Origin: Companilactobacillus pabuli
GTDB lineage: Bacteria; Bacillota; Bacilli; Lactobacillales; Lactobacillaceae
Reading direction: 5' to 3'
Assembly: GCF_014058425.1 (NCBI RefSeq)
Contig: NZ_CP049366.1
Span: 1,922,001-1,986,000 of the forward strand
DNA length: 64,000 nt
Translations under genes and position numbers: made by a program
Shown: positions 34,865 through 42,169 of the stretch, in pieces
Numbering within the stretch: the first letter of the stretch is position 1
Layout of the letters: each line of letters opens with the position of its first letter
Notes under the pieces: generated by a model
The model's input: the letters and a program-made list of their open reading frames with translations, nothing else
The model's database searches: none
What the model was told of the DNA's origin: nothing

Positions 34865-34930
34865 AGCGTTAATATGCTAAATTGTAACGTTAATATTTTT
34901 TTGAAAATATCATAATAAAATAGATTAAAT
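34865..34930 (+). promoter_or_regulatory. LytTR regulator box and promoter
   Basis: AGCGTTAAT (34865-34873) and AACGTTAAT (34886-34894) are separated by 12 bases, the spacing and sequence of plantaricin-type LytTR direct repeats (TACGTTAAT-N12-TACGTTAAT). A -10-like TTAAAT at 34925 is 30 bases further on. It should be the target of the regulator encoded at 36091 or 39159. Confidence 0.7.
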
Positions 34931-34988
34931 TACTAACTATATTTATAAATCAGCAGTGATTATTTATATGTTTTTAAACAATTGGGAG

Positions 34989-35063
34989 ATGAGTAATTTG
35001 AACAAGTATAGTGTATACAAAATTACAGCAAATACGTTACAACAAATCAATGATGGCAAATAA
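34989..35063 (+). CDS. Short peptide resembling a bacteriocin/pheromone leader (possibly degenerate)
   Basis: 24 codons, MSNLNKYSVYKITANTLQQ then INDGK and stop; with GGGAG spaced for the internal TTG the peptide would be 21 aa. LQQINDGK resembles the end of double-glycine leaders (LxxIxGG) with the first Gly changed to Asp. The unit has its own LytTR promoter upstream and a terminator right after, so it is a complete small transcript. Almost nothing follows the leader-like part, so it may be a decayed bacteriocin or pheromone gene. The 34751-35142 gap holds this unit. Confidence 0.4.
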   Translation: MSNLNKYSVYKITANTLQQINDGK

Positions 35064-35082
35064 AAATCAATAGCTTTAAAAC

Positions 35083-35110
35083 AACTGATAAGAGATGATC
35101 AGTTATTTTT
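35083..35110 (+). terminator. Terminator of the short peptide unit
   Basis: AACTGAT / ATCAGTT stem around AAGAGATG, followed by ATTTTT. Confidence 0.6.
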
Positions 35111-35142
35111 CATTAATGAAACAGGAGATTTATTTTATACTC

Positions 35143-35940
35143 ATGAACAAAATATTACAGCACATCTCAAAACATGAAGGGATTATTCGTATTCTACTTT
35201 TATTATTGATAGACGAACTATTAGAGAATTTTGCGTTTATACCTTTAAACCCACATATAGGTTTTCTTATTGACAATATACTTTTCAAAGTATTTTCACT
35301 AACATCCATTCTTTTACTTAATTTTTTAATCTTAAAACAAAGGGTATACTTCAAACCTATATTTTTAAAAATCAAATTAAAAAACAAAATAACTTTCACA
35401 ATATTATTTATCATTTTATTTTTTATGCCAATTATGGAGCAATCTAGTACTAAAATACTTGAAGCCATCACTATAGGACTTATTGCAGCAATACCTGAAG
35501 AATATTTATACAGAGGAATTGTCTTAGGCGGTTTTCTAAAATACTTAAAATCAACTAAATTGCGGAGTGAAAAATCACGGATAATTTTTTGCCTAGTGGC
35601 CAGTAGTCTGTTATTTTCATTAATACACATAAGTAATGTTATTTTTGATGGCACATTAAATACTTTTTGTCAGATAATCCAAACCTTTGGCTTCGGATTG
35701 CTGGCAGGATCATTCTATATTGCCTATTCATCTTTACTAGCTCCAATCGCGTTACATTTCCTACTGGATTTTGAATTAACTATTAGCAACGGATTGGAAC
35801 AAAATACTCAAGTGGCTGCTTCCGATATTCCCTCATACATACTCACATCATTCATCATTGCAATATTTTATATTATTATTGGCATATCGGTTTTACATAG
35901 GGCTAATTACCATAAACTACTTACTAAAATAAATTCATAA
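35143..35940 (+). CDS. CPBP (CAAX/Abi) family intramembrane metalloprotease
   Basis: 265 aa from ATG 35143; an upstream AGGAG is 15 bases away, and longer in-frame starts (35116, 35095) are possible. About seven membrane helices. Motifs: EExxxR in IPEEYLYRGIVLGG, FxxxH in LLFSLIHISN, and HFLLD. In plantaricin-type loci proteins of this family (PlnI, PlnP, SkkI) give bacteriocin self-immunity. Its place beside a LytTR-controlled unit and many immunity genes fits that role, though no partner bacteriocin is seen. Confidence 0.82.
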   Translation: MNKILQHISKHEGIIRILLLLLIDELLENFAFIPLNPHIGFLIDNILFKVFSLTSILLLNFLILKQRVYFKPIFLKIKLKNKITFTILFIILFFMPIMEQSSTKILEAITIGLIAAIPEEYLYRGIVLGGFLKYLKSTKLRSEKSRIIFCLVASSLLFSLIHISNVIFDGTLNTFCQIIQTFGFGLLAGSFYIAYSSLLAPIALHFLLDFELTISNGLEQNTQVAASDIPSYILTSFIIAIFYIIIGISVLHRANYHKLLTKINS

Positions 35941-35942
35941 AA

Positions 35943-35995
35943 AATGCTCTTAAAGTCATCTGACAAAAGTCTAATAACTTTAAGAACATTTTTAT
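35943..35995. terminator. Bidirectional terminator
   Basis: AAATGCTCTTAAAGT / ACTTTAAGAACATTT stem with T-runs on both strands. Confidence 0.75.
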
Positions 35996-36090
35996 TTTTA
36001 CCATTAATCAACGAATCACGCTTTCAAGAAGATTGAACAATTAAAATTTCCTACATATCTTTTTAGAATCAACATACATGTAATATTTTT

Positions 36091-36828
36091 TTATTTCTTA
36101 AACAATTTACTAACAACTGAAGATTTTCTAATGGAAACAGCACATTGAACGTCATTATCCAAATGTAAAATCCTTTTATGTCTGTCATACGAAACAATTC
36201 TATCGACATTGATCAATGAACTTTTATCAACACGTAACAAGTTGTCATATTTATCTTCCAACGCATTCAAATTACCTGGAAATGACATCTCTCGATTATT
36301 TGCTTCCAGCTTAACGCGTCCAGGGGCCTCTTTCTCTGTATAAAGTAGAATCAATTCTTTCATAGGAATCGAGAAATATTTTGATCCGACTTTATAACCA
36401 AAAATCTTTTCTTTTCTATAAATGGAAGCTTGATAATACTGTTCAGCTAATTCAATGTCCCTAATAATCTGCGTTTTTATTTCTTCAGAACTTTTATCTT
36501 TCAAAACATAATCTAACGGTGAGACTTTCCGCTCTAGTGTTAGGAATGCTAATTCTTCGTGAGTCGTCACAAAAACTATTTTAGCATCAGGAATATTACT
36601 TCTAACAAACTCAGCTACCTTTAATCCTGCTTTGACATCACCATCCAGCTCCATATCTAAAAAAAACAAGCCAAACTGTTCTTTGGTAAAAGAATCGTAA
36701 AAAGATTCCGTGTCACTGGACTCCACTACATTTACTGGATAATCATTAATCATTACTGTATTATCTACGATTTCTCTATAATATTTTCTTTGACTGTCAT
36801 TATCTTCTAACAAATAAATTGAAAACAT
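36091..36828 (-). CDS. LytTR-family response regulator (PlnC/PlnD-like)
   Basis: 245 aa. Receiver domain residues 1-125 with phospho-acceptor Asp in FFLDMELDGD (about 58), and a LytTR DNA-binding domain (residues 145-245, GYKVGSKYFSIPMKELILLYTEK ... LLRVDKSSLINVDRI). It starts 2 bases after the kinase stop, so they are cotranscribed. It should bind the direct repeats at 34865 and 38363. The family regulates class II bacteriocin operons in response to a peptide pheromone. Confidence 0.92.
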   Translation of the reverse strand: MFSIYLLEDNDSQRKYYREIVDNTVMINDYPVNVVESSDTESFYDSFTKEQFGLFFLDMELDGDVKAGLKVAEFVRSNIPDAKIVFVTTHEELAFLTLERKVSPLDYVLKDKSSEEIKTQIIRDIELAEQYYQASIYRKEKIFGYKVGSKYFSIPMKELILLYTEKEAPGRVKLEANNREMSFPGNLNALEDKYDNLLRVDKSSLINVDRIVSYDRHKRILHLDNDVQCAVSIRKSSVVSKLFKK

Positions 36829-36830
36829 TT

Positions 36831-38168
36831 TTACCTACCTTTGAGAATTATTAAAGTGATTCTTAACTTATCATCAATAATTTCAGTATCAAGATATAAA
36901 TTATTATCTTTATCAACCAATTCGGATACATTAGCCAAACCTATCCCATGGTTTTCTCCCTTAGTTGAATAACCCTTTTTAAAAATAGTTTTAATATTTA
37001 TACCATGATTTAACGGATTTTCTACTGATATCTCTAGAACATCATCATTTTTAACAAATGCCAGATCAATATTTTTATTCAATCCATTGGATGTCTCTTC
37101 AATAGCATTATCCAATAAAATTCCAACGATTCTAACAACATTTAGTACACCATCATCAATTTGAATATAATTATCCGTAATTTCAACATTTAATTTTATA
37201 CCGTTGGATTTAGCTTTAAAGAATTTTTGAATAACCAACCCTCGAAGTGGATCGTTGGTTATTTTTTTATATTCAGATATAATTTTTCCATCCAAATCAT
37301 TTGTAAATTCTCTTTGTTGTGTTAGTTCTCGATATAGTTCTTCATAATCTTTGCTAGCATTTTCAGATGAATCAACACTCATAGATAATATGATATTTTT
37401 GAAATCATGTTTGAAACGACGTAAATCATCGTACTGTTCTTGAATATTTTTTAAGTATTCATTCAATTGCCTGTTTTGTTCTAGTTCATTAGCTAACTTT
37501 TGATGAGCAGAATACACGTTAATCATATTAAGCATTTGATAAGTGGCGAATCCCAAAAAAGAAATGTACGATATGGCAATTACACCACTAATAGTTGACG
37601 TTATTCCTTCGATGTCTCCAATGAATAATATGCTTATAAAAGTTACGAAAATAAATAAAACAAGAAGAAACAATTGACTATTCAATGATAAATCATCGAC
37701 TTCTTTCTTGATTTCCTTTATTTTCAAGTTTTTATTTTTTATATATTTAACGCCAAAGAATACTATCAATAAATTCATTAGACACGAAACTACAGCATAC
37801 ACATCATTAATTCTCAAAACATTTGCTTTTATAGGGATCAAAAAAACTACTTTCCCCAAAAGGTTACAAATTAAGAGTAGAGTAATTTCTACGACAATCG
37901 CTAATAAAAAAGACGTCAATCTATTCTTATAGATATTAACTCTATGCTGATGAATCATCTCTTTGATTACAAAAAGTATTATAAGAATCAGAAAAATAAA
38001 ATCCTCAAATAGGACTCCTAATCCTCCCAATAATAAAGAATATGATACGTCTTTAAGTAATCTTATAAGCGAAAATTGTTCTGTGTCTAGACATCTAAAC
38101 ATTAACGATATGAAAAAAATTATCATCGAATTCACAAAGAATTCAATCGGTACAGATACATTAATCAT
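36831..38168 (-). CDS. Peptide-pheromone sensor histidine kinase (HPK10/AgrC type)
   Basis: 445 aa. Six or seven N-terminal membrane helices (residues 1-215), then a dimerisation region with phospho-His in YDDLRRFKHDFKNIILSM (about 252) and a GHKL ATPase domain (GILLDNAIEETSN; FKKGYSTKGENHGIGLANV). This layout is typical of kinases that sense secreted peptides. It lies 2 bases after a 40-aa putative inducing peptide and 2 bases before the response regulator: a three-component quorum-sensing operon. Confidence 0.92.
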   Translation of the reverse strand: MINVSVPIEFFVNSMIIFFISLMFRCLDTEQFSLIRLLKDVSYSLLLGGLGVLFEDFIFLILIILFVIKEMIHQHRVNIYKNRLTSFLLAIVVEITLLLICNLLGKVVFLIPIKANVLRINDVYAVVSCLMNLLIVFFGVKYIKNKNLKIKEIKKEVDDLSLNSQLFLLVLFIFVTFISILFIGDIEGITSTISGVIAISYISFLGFATYQMLNMINVYSAHQKLANELEQNRQLNEYLKNIQEQYDDLRRFKHDFKNIILSMSVDSSENASKDYEELYRELTQQREFTNDLDGKIISEYKKITNDPLRGLVIQKFFKAKSNGIKLNVEITDNYIQIDDGVLNVVRIVGILLDNAIEETSNGLNKNIDLAFVKNDDVLEISVENPLNHGINIKTIFKKGYSTKGENHGIGLANVSELVDKDNNLYLDTEIIDDKLRITLIILKGR

Positions 38169-38170
38169 TA

Positions 38171-38293
38171 CTAGCCTTTAAACCCATTTATCAGGTTTCT
38201 ATCAAATGTTTTAGTTTGATACCTTATAGACAAATCCCTTGTTTTACCATCCAATATTGTAACTAATTCTTTCTCTGAATCATTTTTATTCAT
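38171..38293 (-). CDS. Putative inducing-peptide precursor
   Basis: 40 codons, MNKNDSEKELVTILDGK followed by a 23-residue tail TRDLSIRYQTK... ending NGFKG. GAGGGG lies eleven bases before the ATG and TATAAT on the minus strand at 38333-38328. Position directly before the kinase gene is where pheromone genes of this system type sit. ELVTILDGK resembles a double-glycine leader end with Asp at the first Gly, the same change as in the short peptide at 34989. Cleavage after DG would release a basic 24-residue peptide. Processing is inferred; the exporter is not in this window. Confidence 0.6.
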   Translation of the reverse strand: MNKNDSEKELVTILDGKTRDLSIRYQTKTFDRNLINGFKG

Positions 38294-38327
38294 AAAATAT
38301 TTTCCCCTCAAAAATAATACTTTGGCA

Positions 38328-38430
38328 ATTATACTATCTTATCAATCTTCATGCACAATCCCTACGATAATCACTATAAAATTAACGTTAATATTTCATC
38401 GATCAATTCATCAATCCACCAATCTATAAT
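38328..38430. promoter_or_regulatory. Shared LytTR box between divergent promoters
   Basis: TACGATAAT (38363-38371), 12 bases, AACGTTAAT (38384-38392), then 32 bases and TATAAT (38425-38430) reading right. On the left, TATAAT at 38333-38328 serves the inducing-peptide operon. The core ATTAACGTTAAT is palindromic, so the same site could act on both promoters. No other gene is seen in 38294-38526. Confidence 0.65.
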
Positions 38431-38526
38431 ATAAACATAGCTCGTGGCCGTTGATGCCTAATCGGCAATTACTAATTTCAGTTTCTGAATATACAAAGGG
38501 TAAAAAAATACGCTATAGGAATCAAT

Positions 38527-38745
38527 ATGAAAAAATTTAAGAAATTAAAAATAAACAAGAAATTTTATAGAAAATTAGGTTTTTGGATTGGATTATCTTT
38601 ACTTTACGAAGCAATCGGTTTATTACACGTTAAACTATTCTCAATAACTGGAGCTGTAGATACCATCAGTTTAGTGCTGGGCTTAGGTGCTATTTACACC
38701 GCTCTAACAGAAAAAGATGATAAGCAACACACAACAAGGAGCTAA
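38527..38745 (+). CDS. Small basic two-helix membrane protein, tandem copy A
   Basis: 72 aa: very basic N-terminus (MKKFKKLKINKKFYRKLG), helix FWIGLSLLYEAIGLLHVKL, second helix AVDTISLVLGLGAIYTALT, charged tail. ATAGGAA precedes the ATG. It is the first gene after the right-facing LytTR promoter and is followed after 6 bases by a paralogue. I know no named family; a membrane immunity protein or a leaderless bacteriocin-like peptide are both possible, and the first is favoured by length. Confidence 0.65.
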   Translation: MKKFKKLKINKKFYRKLGFWIGLSLLYEAIGLLHVKLFSITGAVDTISLVLGLGAIYTALTEKDDKQHTTRS

Positions 38746-38751
38746 TCTAAT

Positions 38752-38979
38752 ATGCACAAGTTTAAATCTTTAAACATAAATAAGAATTTTTATAAAAAAC
38801 TGGGATTCTGGGTTGGATTATCCTTACTATACGAGACATTCGGATTATTTCATCATGATCAACTTTTTTCAATAACTGGATTATTAGACATCATATGTTT
38901 TGTATTAGGCTTAGGTGCTATTTACACGGCTTTAACGCAAAAAGATGAGAAACAAGTCAATAGTAATCGTCATATGTAA
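38752..38979 (+). CDS. Small basic two-helix membrane protein, tandem copy B
   Basis: 75 aa, paralogue of the preceding gene with the same pattern (MHKFKSLNINKNFYKKLGFW, LLYETFGLFHHDQLFSITG, CFVLGLGAIYTALTQKDEK). AAGGAG before the ATG lies at the end of copy A, so the pair is translated from one LytTR-controlled transcript that ends at 39026. Function unknown. Confidence 0.65.
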   Translation: MHKFKSLNINKNFYKKLGFWVGLSLLYETFGLFHHDQLFSITGLLDIICFVLGLGAIYTALTQKDEKQVNSNRHM

Positions 38980-38981
38980 AA

Positions 38982-39026
38982 AAAACAGGCTTGTTAACAC
39001 TTATTTGCTAGCAAACCTGTTTTTTA
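38982..39026 (+). terminator. Intrinsic terminator after the tandem small proteins
   Basis: AAACAGG(C)TTG ... GCAAACCTGTTTTTT hairpin. Confidence 0.7.
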
Positions 39027-39158
39027 TATTTTTACCTATAAAAAGAATACGGTAAATATTCAAAGTATAAACAACAAATACCCAAATTTGTTTGTTAACT
39101 ATCATACGGACAAAAATTTCATATTCAAATTGTCCTTACTAAAGATTAGGAGATCACT

Positions 39159-39941
39159 ATGAGTTATCCAATGATTGTATACGAGGGCAACCCAACTCAA
39201 CTTAAGAATATCAAAATAATACTAGAGAATTATATTATGTTTCATGACGATCCTTTAGAACTGAAACTAGCTGCTCTAAACCCCGATGAAGTAATTGATT
39301 ACTTATCTGAAAAGCCATCATCTCATGGGATTTATTTTCTAGATATTGATTTAGATACAAGTATAAATGGAATTGATTTAGATACAAGTATAAATGGAAT
39401 TGATTTAGCCAAAAAAATAAGGAAAATGGATGTCCAGGCAAATATTATTTTTACTACAACTCACGATGAAATGGCCCCAATTATTCTCAAAAACAAAGTC
39501 GGGGCTATAGACTTCATCAAAAAAGATCAAAGCATTGAAAATTATCGGGATAATTTATACGATGCTCTAAAATATGCAGAAAATATAACAAACAAAACCA
39601 TGGAAAAAGAAAATTCCAATTTCACTTTTGAAATCGGTAATCAGATATACAACTTTGATCAATCTGAAATTGTCCTCATCGAAACTTCAAGTGTTCCCCA
39701 TCGATTAACGTTAGAAACAATCAATGGCAATTATGAGTTTTACAACAAAATAAGTGATTTAGAAAAAGAGTACCCTTTTCTTTTGAAGCTCAACAGATCA
39801 TGCCTAATAAATCCTAACAATATCAGAAATGCCAACTTCACTACTAGACTCATTACATTCAAAAATGATTCAGCCAAAAAGTTCCCGATAGGTAAATCAA
39901 GAAAACTTAAATCTGAAATCAAAAAAATCCTTCAACACTAA
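39159..39941 (+). CDS. Second LytTR-family response regulator, with a 9-residue duplication
   Basis: 260 aa. Receiver domain with Asp in GIYFLDIDLDTSING (about 61), LytTR domain from about 155 (FEIGNQIYNFDQSEIVLIETS ... LLKLNRSCLINPNNIRN). No kinase is adjacent, so it probably shares the kinase at 36831, like the PlnC/PlnD pair in which one regulator activates and the other represses. A perfect 27-bp tandem duplication inserts DLDTSINGI just after the phospho-acceptor Asp, which may disturb the active-site loop. AGGAG precedes the ATG. Confidence 0.85.
   Translation: MSYPMIVYEGNPTQLKNIKIILENYIMFHDDPLELKLAALNPDEVIDYLSEKPSSHGIYFLDIDLDTSINGIDLDTSINGIDLAKKIRKMDVQANIIFTTTHDEMAPIILKNKVGAIDFIKKDQSIENYRDNLYDALKYAENITNKTMEKENSNFTFEIGNQIYNFDQSEIVLIETSSVPHRLTLETINGNYEFYNKISDLEKEYPFLLKLNRSCLINPNNIRNANFTTRLITFKNDSAKKFPIGKSRKLKSEIKKILQH
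39345..39398. repeat. Perfect 27-bp tandem duplication inside the regulator gene
   Basis: Two exact 27-base units (39345-39371 and 39372-39398), beginning ATTGATTTAGATACAAG, followed by the first ten bases of a third. The length is a multiple of three, so the frame is kept. Confidence 0.97.
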
Positions 39942-39964
39942 GCGATTTAAAGCTAATTTTGCAA

Positions 39965-40285
39965 TTAATTTAAAGGGCCAAAAGTAAAATGAGTAGCACT
40001 TAGTCCATATCCTATATTTAAATCTCGTAATTCTTTTTGTGTAGGATCATTTAATCTATCTTTTATGTACTGATAGAGCATCCTATTCTTCCTAGGTAAC
40101 GTCATGGGAACCATGAAATTATCATGATAACTTTTATATATCTTCACACAAATCTGAATTTCATTTTTACCTTTTGCTAGCTCTTTTGCACTTTCTAAAA
40201 GACATTTTTTGTATTCCACAGGTTGGTCTGAAAGATTCTCATTGTACGAAGCGTCTATCAAATCAAACAACTTATTATTTTTCAA
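39965..40285 (-). CDS. Bacteriocin immunity-type protein
   Basis: 106 aa helical protein: NNKLFDLIDASYNENLSDQPVEYKKCLLESAKELAKGKNEIQICVKIYKSYHDNF, then MLYQYIKDRLNDPTQKELRDLNIGYGLSATHF. The C-terminal helix followed by NIGYGL and the overall size match pediocin-like immunity proteins, similar in layout to 41397-41732. A weak ribosome site (GGAAGTGAG) precedes the ATG. Opposite strand to the rest of the right-hand cluster. Confidence 0.65.
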   Translation of the reverse strand: MKNNKLFDLIDASYNENLSDQPVEYKKCLLESAKELAKGKNEIQICVKIYKSYHDNFMVPMTLPRKNRMLYQYIKDRLNDPTQKELRDLNIGYGLSATHFTFGPLN

Positions 40286-40529
40286 TTAACTCACTTCCAA
40301 GCTTAAATATAAATCTAAGATGACACCTAAAAGTATACTAGTTATCAGACTATGGACAAAAATAATATCTCTAAAACAGGCAACCAACACCTTGTTGATT
40401 AAAAATTACATTTCTCTATCTCCAAGACTATAAGAACTGCCATTCAGGATATTTTCACTTACCATCTATTCAATTATGTTTAAATTAATATACTATAACC
40501 ATTCAAATAATCTCTTGGAGGTAGCAATT

Positions 40530-40823
40530 ATGAAAGACGAAAATAAAACAAAAATCATCAATGCCGTTACTAACTTAAGTACTGCCCTAAAGAAATATCA
40601 TCCTAATACTGAAACCTGTAACTATGTCGAAATTACTTTAACAGAACTGAAGAAAAAAGATGGAAAAGCATTCACTGGTGCATTTCTTTACTTTCTTACT
40701 AAGGCTTCAATGTTAAGAACCTCTGAAAATGTTATCCTTAACGATACTGAATCAAAACTGTGGCACAAAATGTCTGCTTTGAAAAACTTAGGAAACGACT
40801 TTTTCTTCGGAATGGGTCTTTAA
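40530..40823 (+). CDS. Bacteriocin immunity-type protein (LciA-like), paralogue
   Basis: 97 aa from ATG 40530 with TTGGAGG eight bases upstream; a longer frame to 40476 has no ribosome site. NLSTALKKYHPNTETCNYVEITLTELKKKDGKAFTGAFLYFLTKASML and C-terminal LWHKMSALKNLGNDFFFGMGL align with 34160-34444. Same upstream TCAGGATATTTT motif (40444). Likely single gene. Confidence 0.62.
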   Translation: MKDENKTKIINAVTNLSTALKKYHPNTETCNYVEITLTELKKKDGKAFTGAFLYFLTKASMLRTSENVILNDTESKLWHKMSALKNLGNDFFFGMGL

Positions 40824-41025
40824 TTATGAATAAAATTGCATCCAAGTCCTCCTTTTGCATAAACAAACCTTAAGACGACACAAAATGATTTAAATATATA
40901 TCATCTTCTTGACTATTATTTCAGGACTTCCTTTGACATCATTCATGACATTCTTTTCAAATTATTTTAAATCCTCTTAAAATTAAGTAGTGGAGATTCA
41001 TTACATTTAGCGAGGGAGAATACTG

Positions 41026-41376
41026 ATGAAAAAAATTGACAGAGAAAACGAAATCAAAGAAGCAAAATCACTTATTAGTTCATTAAATGATTTGATTATT
41101 AATAGAGACGATTTTCAACAAAAGTTGGAATTAAGAGATATTTCTGATGTTCTAGTTCAAGTAAATAAAACAATCGACAATAATAAATATCCTGAAAGAT
41201 TACTCAGCAAACTGACAACTTTTATTTATAGTATGGGACCTGCAGGAAAAATCTATTTCCCAAAAGATCAAGAACAATTGATTGATAAGATTGCCGTAAT
41301 CGCCCAAAAATCCGGTAATACTGGGCTCTATTATTCAAGTTTCAACACCAAATCTGATTTCTTTAATCGACTATAG
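41026..41376 (+). CDS. Bacteriocin immunity protein, enterocin A type
   Basis: 116 aa. SLINSLND-like first helix, DISDVLVQVNKTIDNNKYPERLLSKLTTFIYSMG in the middle and the diagnostic C-terminal AQKSGNTGLYYSSFNTKSDFFNRL, parallel to 32960-33301. GAGGGAG is seven bases before the ATG. First of three consecutive immunity genes ending at 42070. Confidence 0.75.
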   Translation: MKKIDRENEIKEAKSLISSLNDLIINRDDFQQKLELRDISDVLVQVNKTIDNNKYPERLLSKLTTFIYSMGPAGKIYFPKDQEQLIDKIAVIAQKSGNTGLYYSSFNTKSDFFNRL

Positions 41377-41396
41377 GGGGGGAAAATACGAATAAC

Positions 41397-41732
41397 ATGC
41401 GTGAAGAACTTTCTAATATGATAGAAATAGCTTATCAACAAGTAACAAACCCAAAATATAATGAAACCAAAAAAGAATTATCGCATCTTCACAAAGAATT
41501 AAATGATGGTGAAGATAGCAATAAAATTATGTTTGAACTGAGAAAATCATTATTACAAGCTGATCCATCGTTGAATCTAAAAAATCGCATTTCCGGATTA
41601 CCACTTGAATATCGTAATCTGTTTCATTTTGTAGATTCAAAATTAAAAAAGGTTGATACAAAAATATTGGATAAATACTACCAATATGGATTTATCCCTC
41701 TAAAGTTTGGAAGTACTATTAAGTATCCTTAA
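41397..41732 (+). CDS. Bacteriocin immunity-type protein
   Basis: 111 aa: MREELSNMIEIAYQQVTNP, then KKELSHLHKELNDGEDSNKIMFELRKSLLQADPSL, YRNLFHFVDSKLKKVDTKILDKYYQYGFIPL. Helix pattern as in pediocin-like immunity proteins. GGGGGG lies 14 bases upstream of the ATG, a long spacing, so the exact start is open. It begins 20 bases after the previous gene. Confidence 0.6.
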   Translation: MREELSNMIEIAYQQVTNPKYNETKKELSHLHKELNDGEDSNKIMFELRKSLLQADPSLNLKNRISGLPLEYRNLFHFVDSKLKKVDTKILDKYYQYGFIPLKFGSTIKYP

Positions 41733-41773
41733 CAAAAAATCATTTCATAAATTGTAAGGAGATGACAAAACCA

Positions 41774-42070
41774 GTGGGTAAACTATCTTGGTTTGCTGGT
41801 GGCAAAGACCGTGGCGATGCAGCAATTTCTATCATTGATGACCTACTAAATAGCTTAAACGTCGATGCCAACAGACAACCTTTACAAGAGGTATTAATTG
41901 AATTCAAAAATGAACTAGAAAAAAGAGAATCTGCGGTTCCCTTCATTTTAAGTCGAATGAATATATCAATTTCTAACACACTTCATAAAAATAAAATTCC
42001 ATTAACCAAAGATCAACAAGCTAAATTACAACAATTAACTCAATTATCAAATATACGATACGGTTACTAA
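41774..42070 (+). CDS. Bacteriocin immunity protein (GGKDR family), paralogue
   Basis: 98 aa from GTG 41774, chosen to match the N-terminus of the paralogue at 33749 (KLSWFAGGKDRGDAAISIIDDLLNSL versus KLKWFVGGKDR); AAGGAG is 12 bases upstream. An ATG at 41762 directly abuts the ribosome site and is less likely. C-terminal QLSNIRYGY as in the family. Last gene of the right-hand cluster. Confidence 0.8.
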   Translation: MGKLSWFAGGKDRGDAAISIIDDLLNSLNVDANRQPLQEVLIEFKNELEKRESAVPFILSRMNISISNTLHKNKIPLTKDQQAKLQQLTQLSNIRYGY

Positions 42071-42073
42071 AAT

Positions 42074-42148
42074 AAATGACGTCCATTCAGATTACCCAAT
42101 CCACTAAATCAAAGTGAATTAAGATTTCTGAATAAACGTCATTTTTAA
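42074..42148. terminator. Bidirectional terminator at the island's right edge
   Basis: ATGACGT..ATTCAGA pairs with TCTGAAT..ACGTCAT, T-rich on both sides. Confidence 0.7.
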
Positions 42149-42169
42149 TTTTAGAGTTTTCTTCTATTT

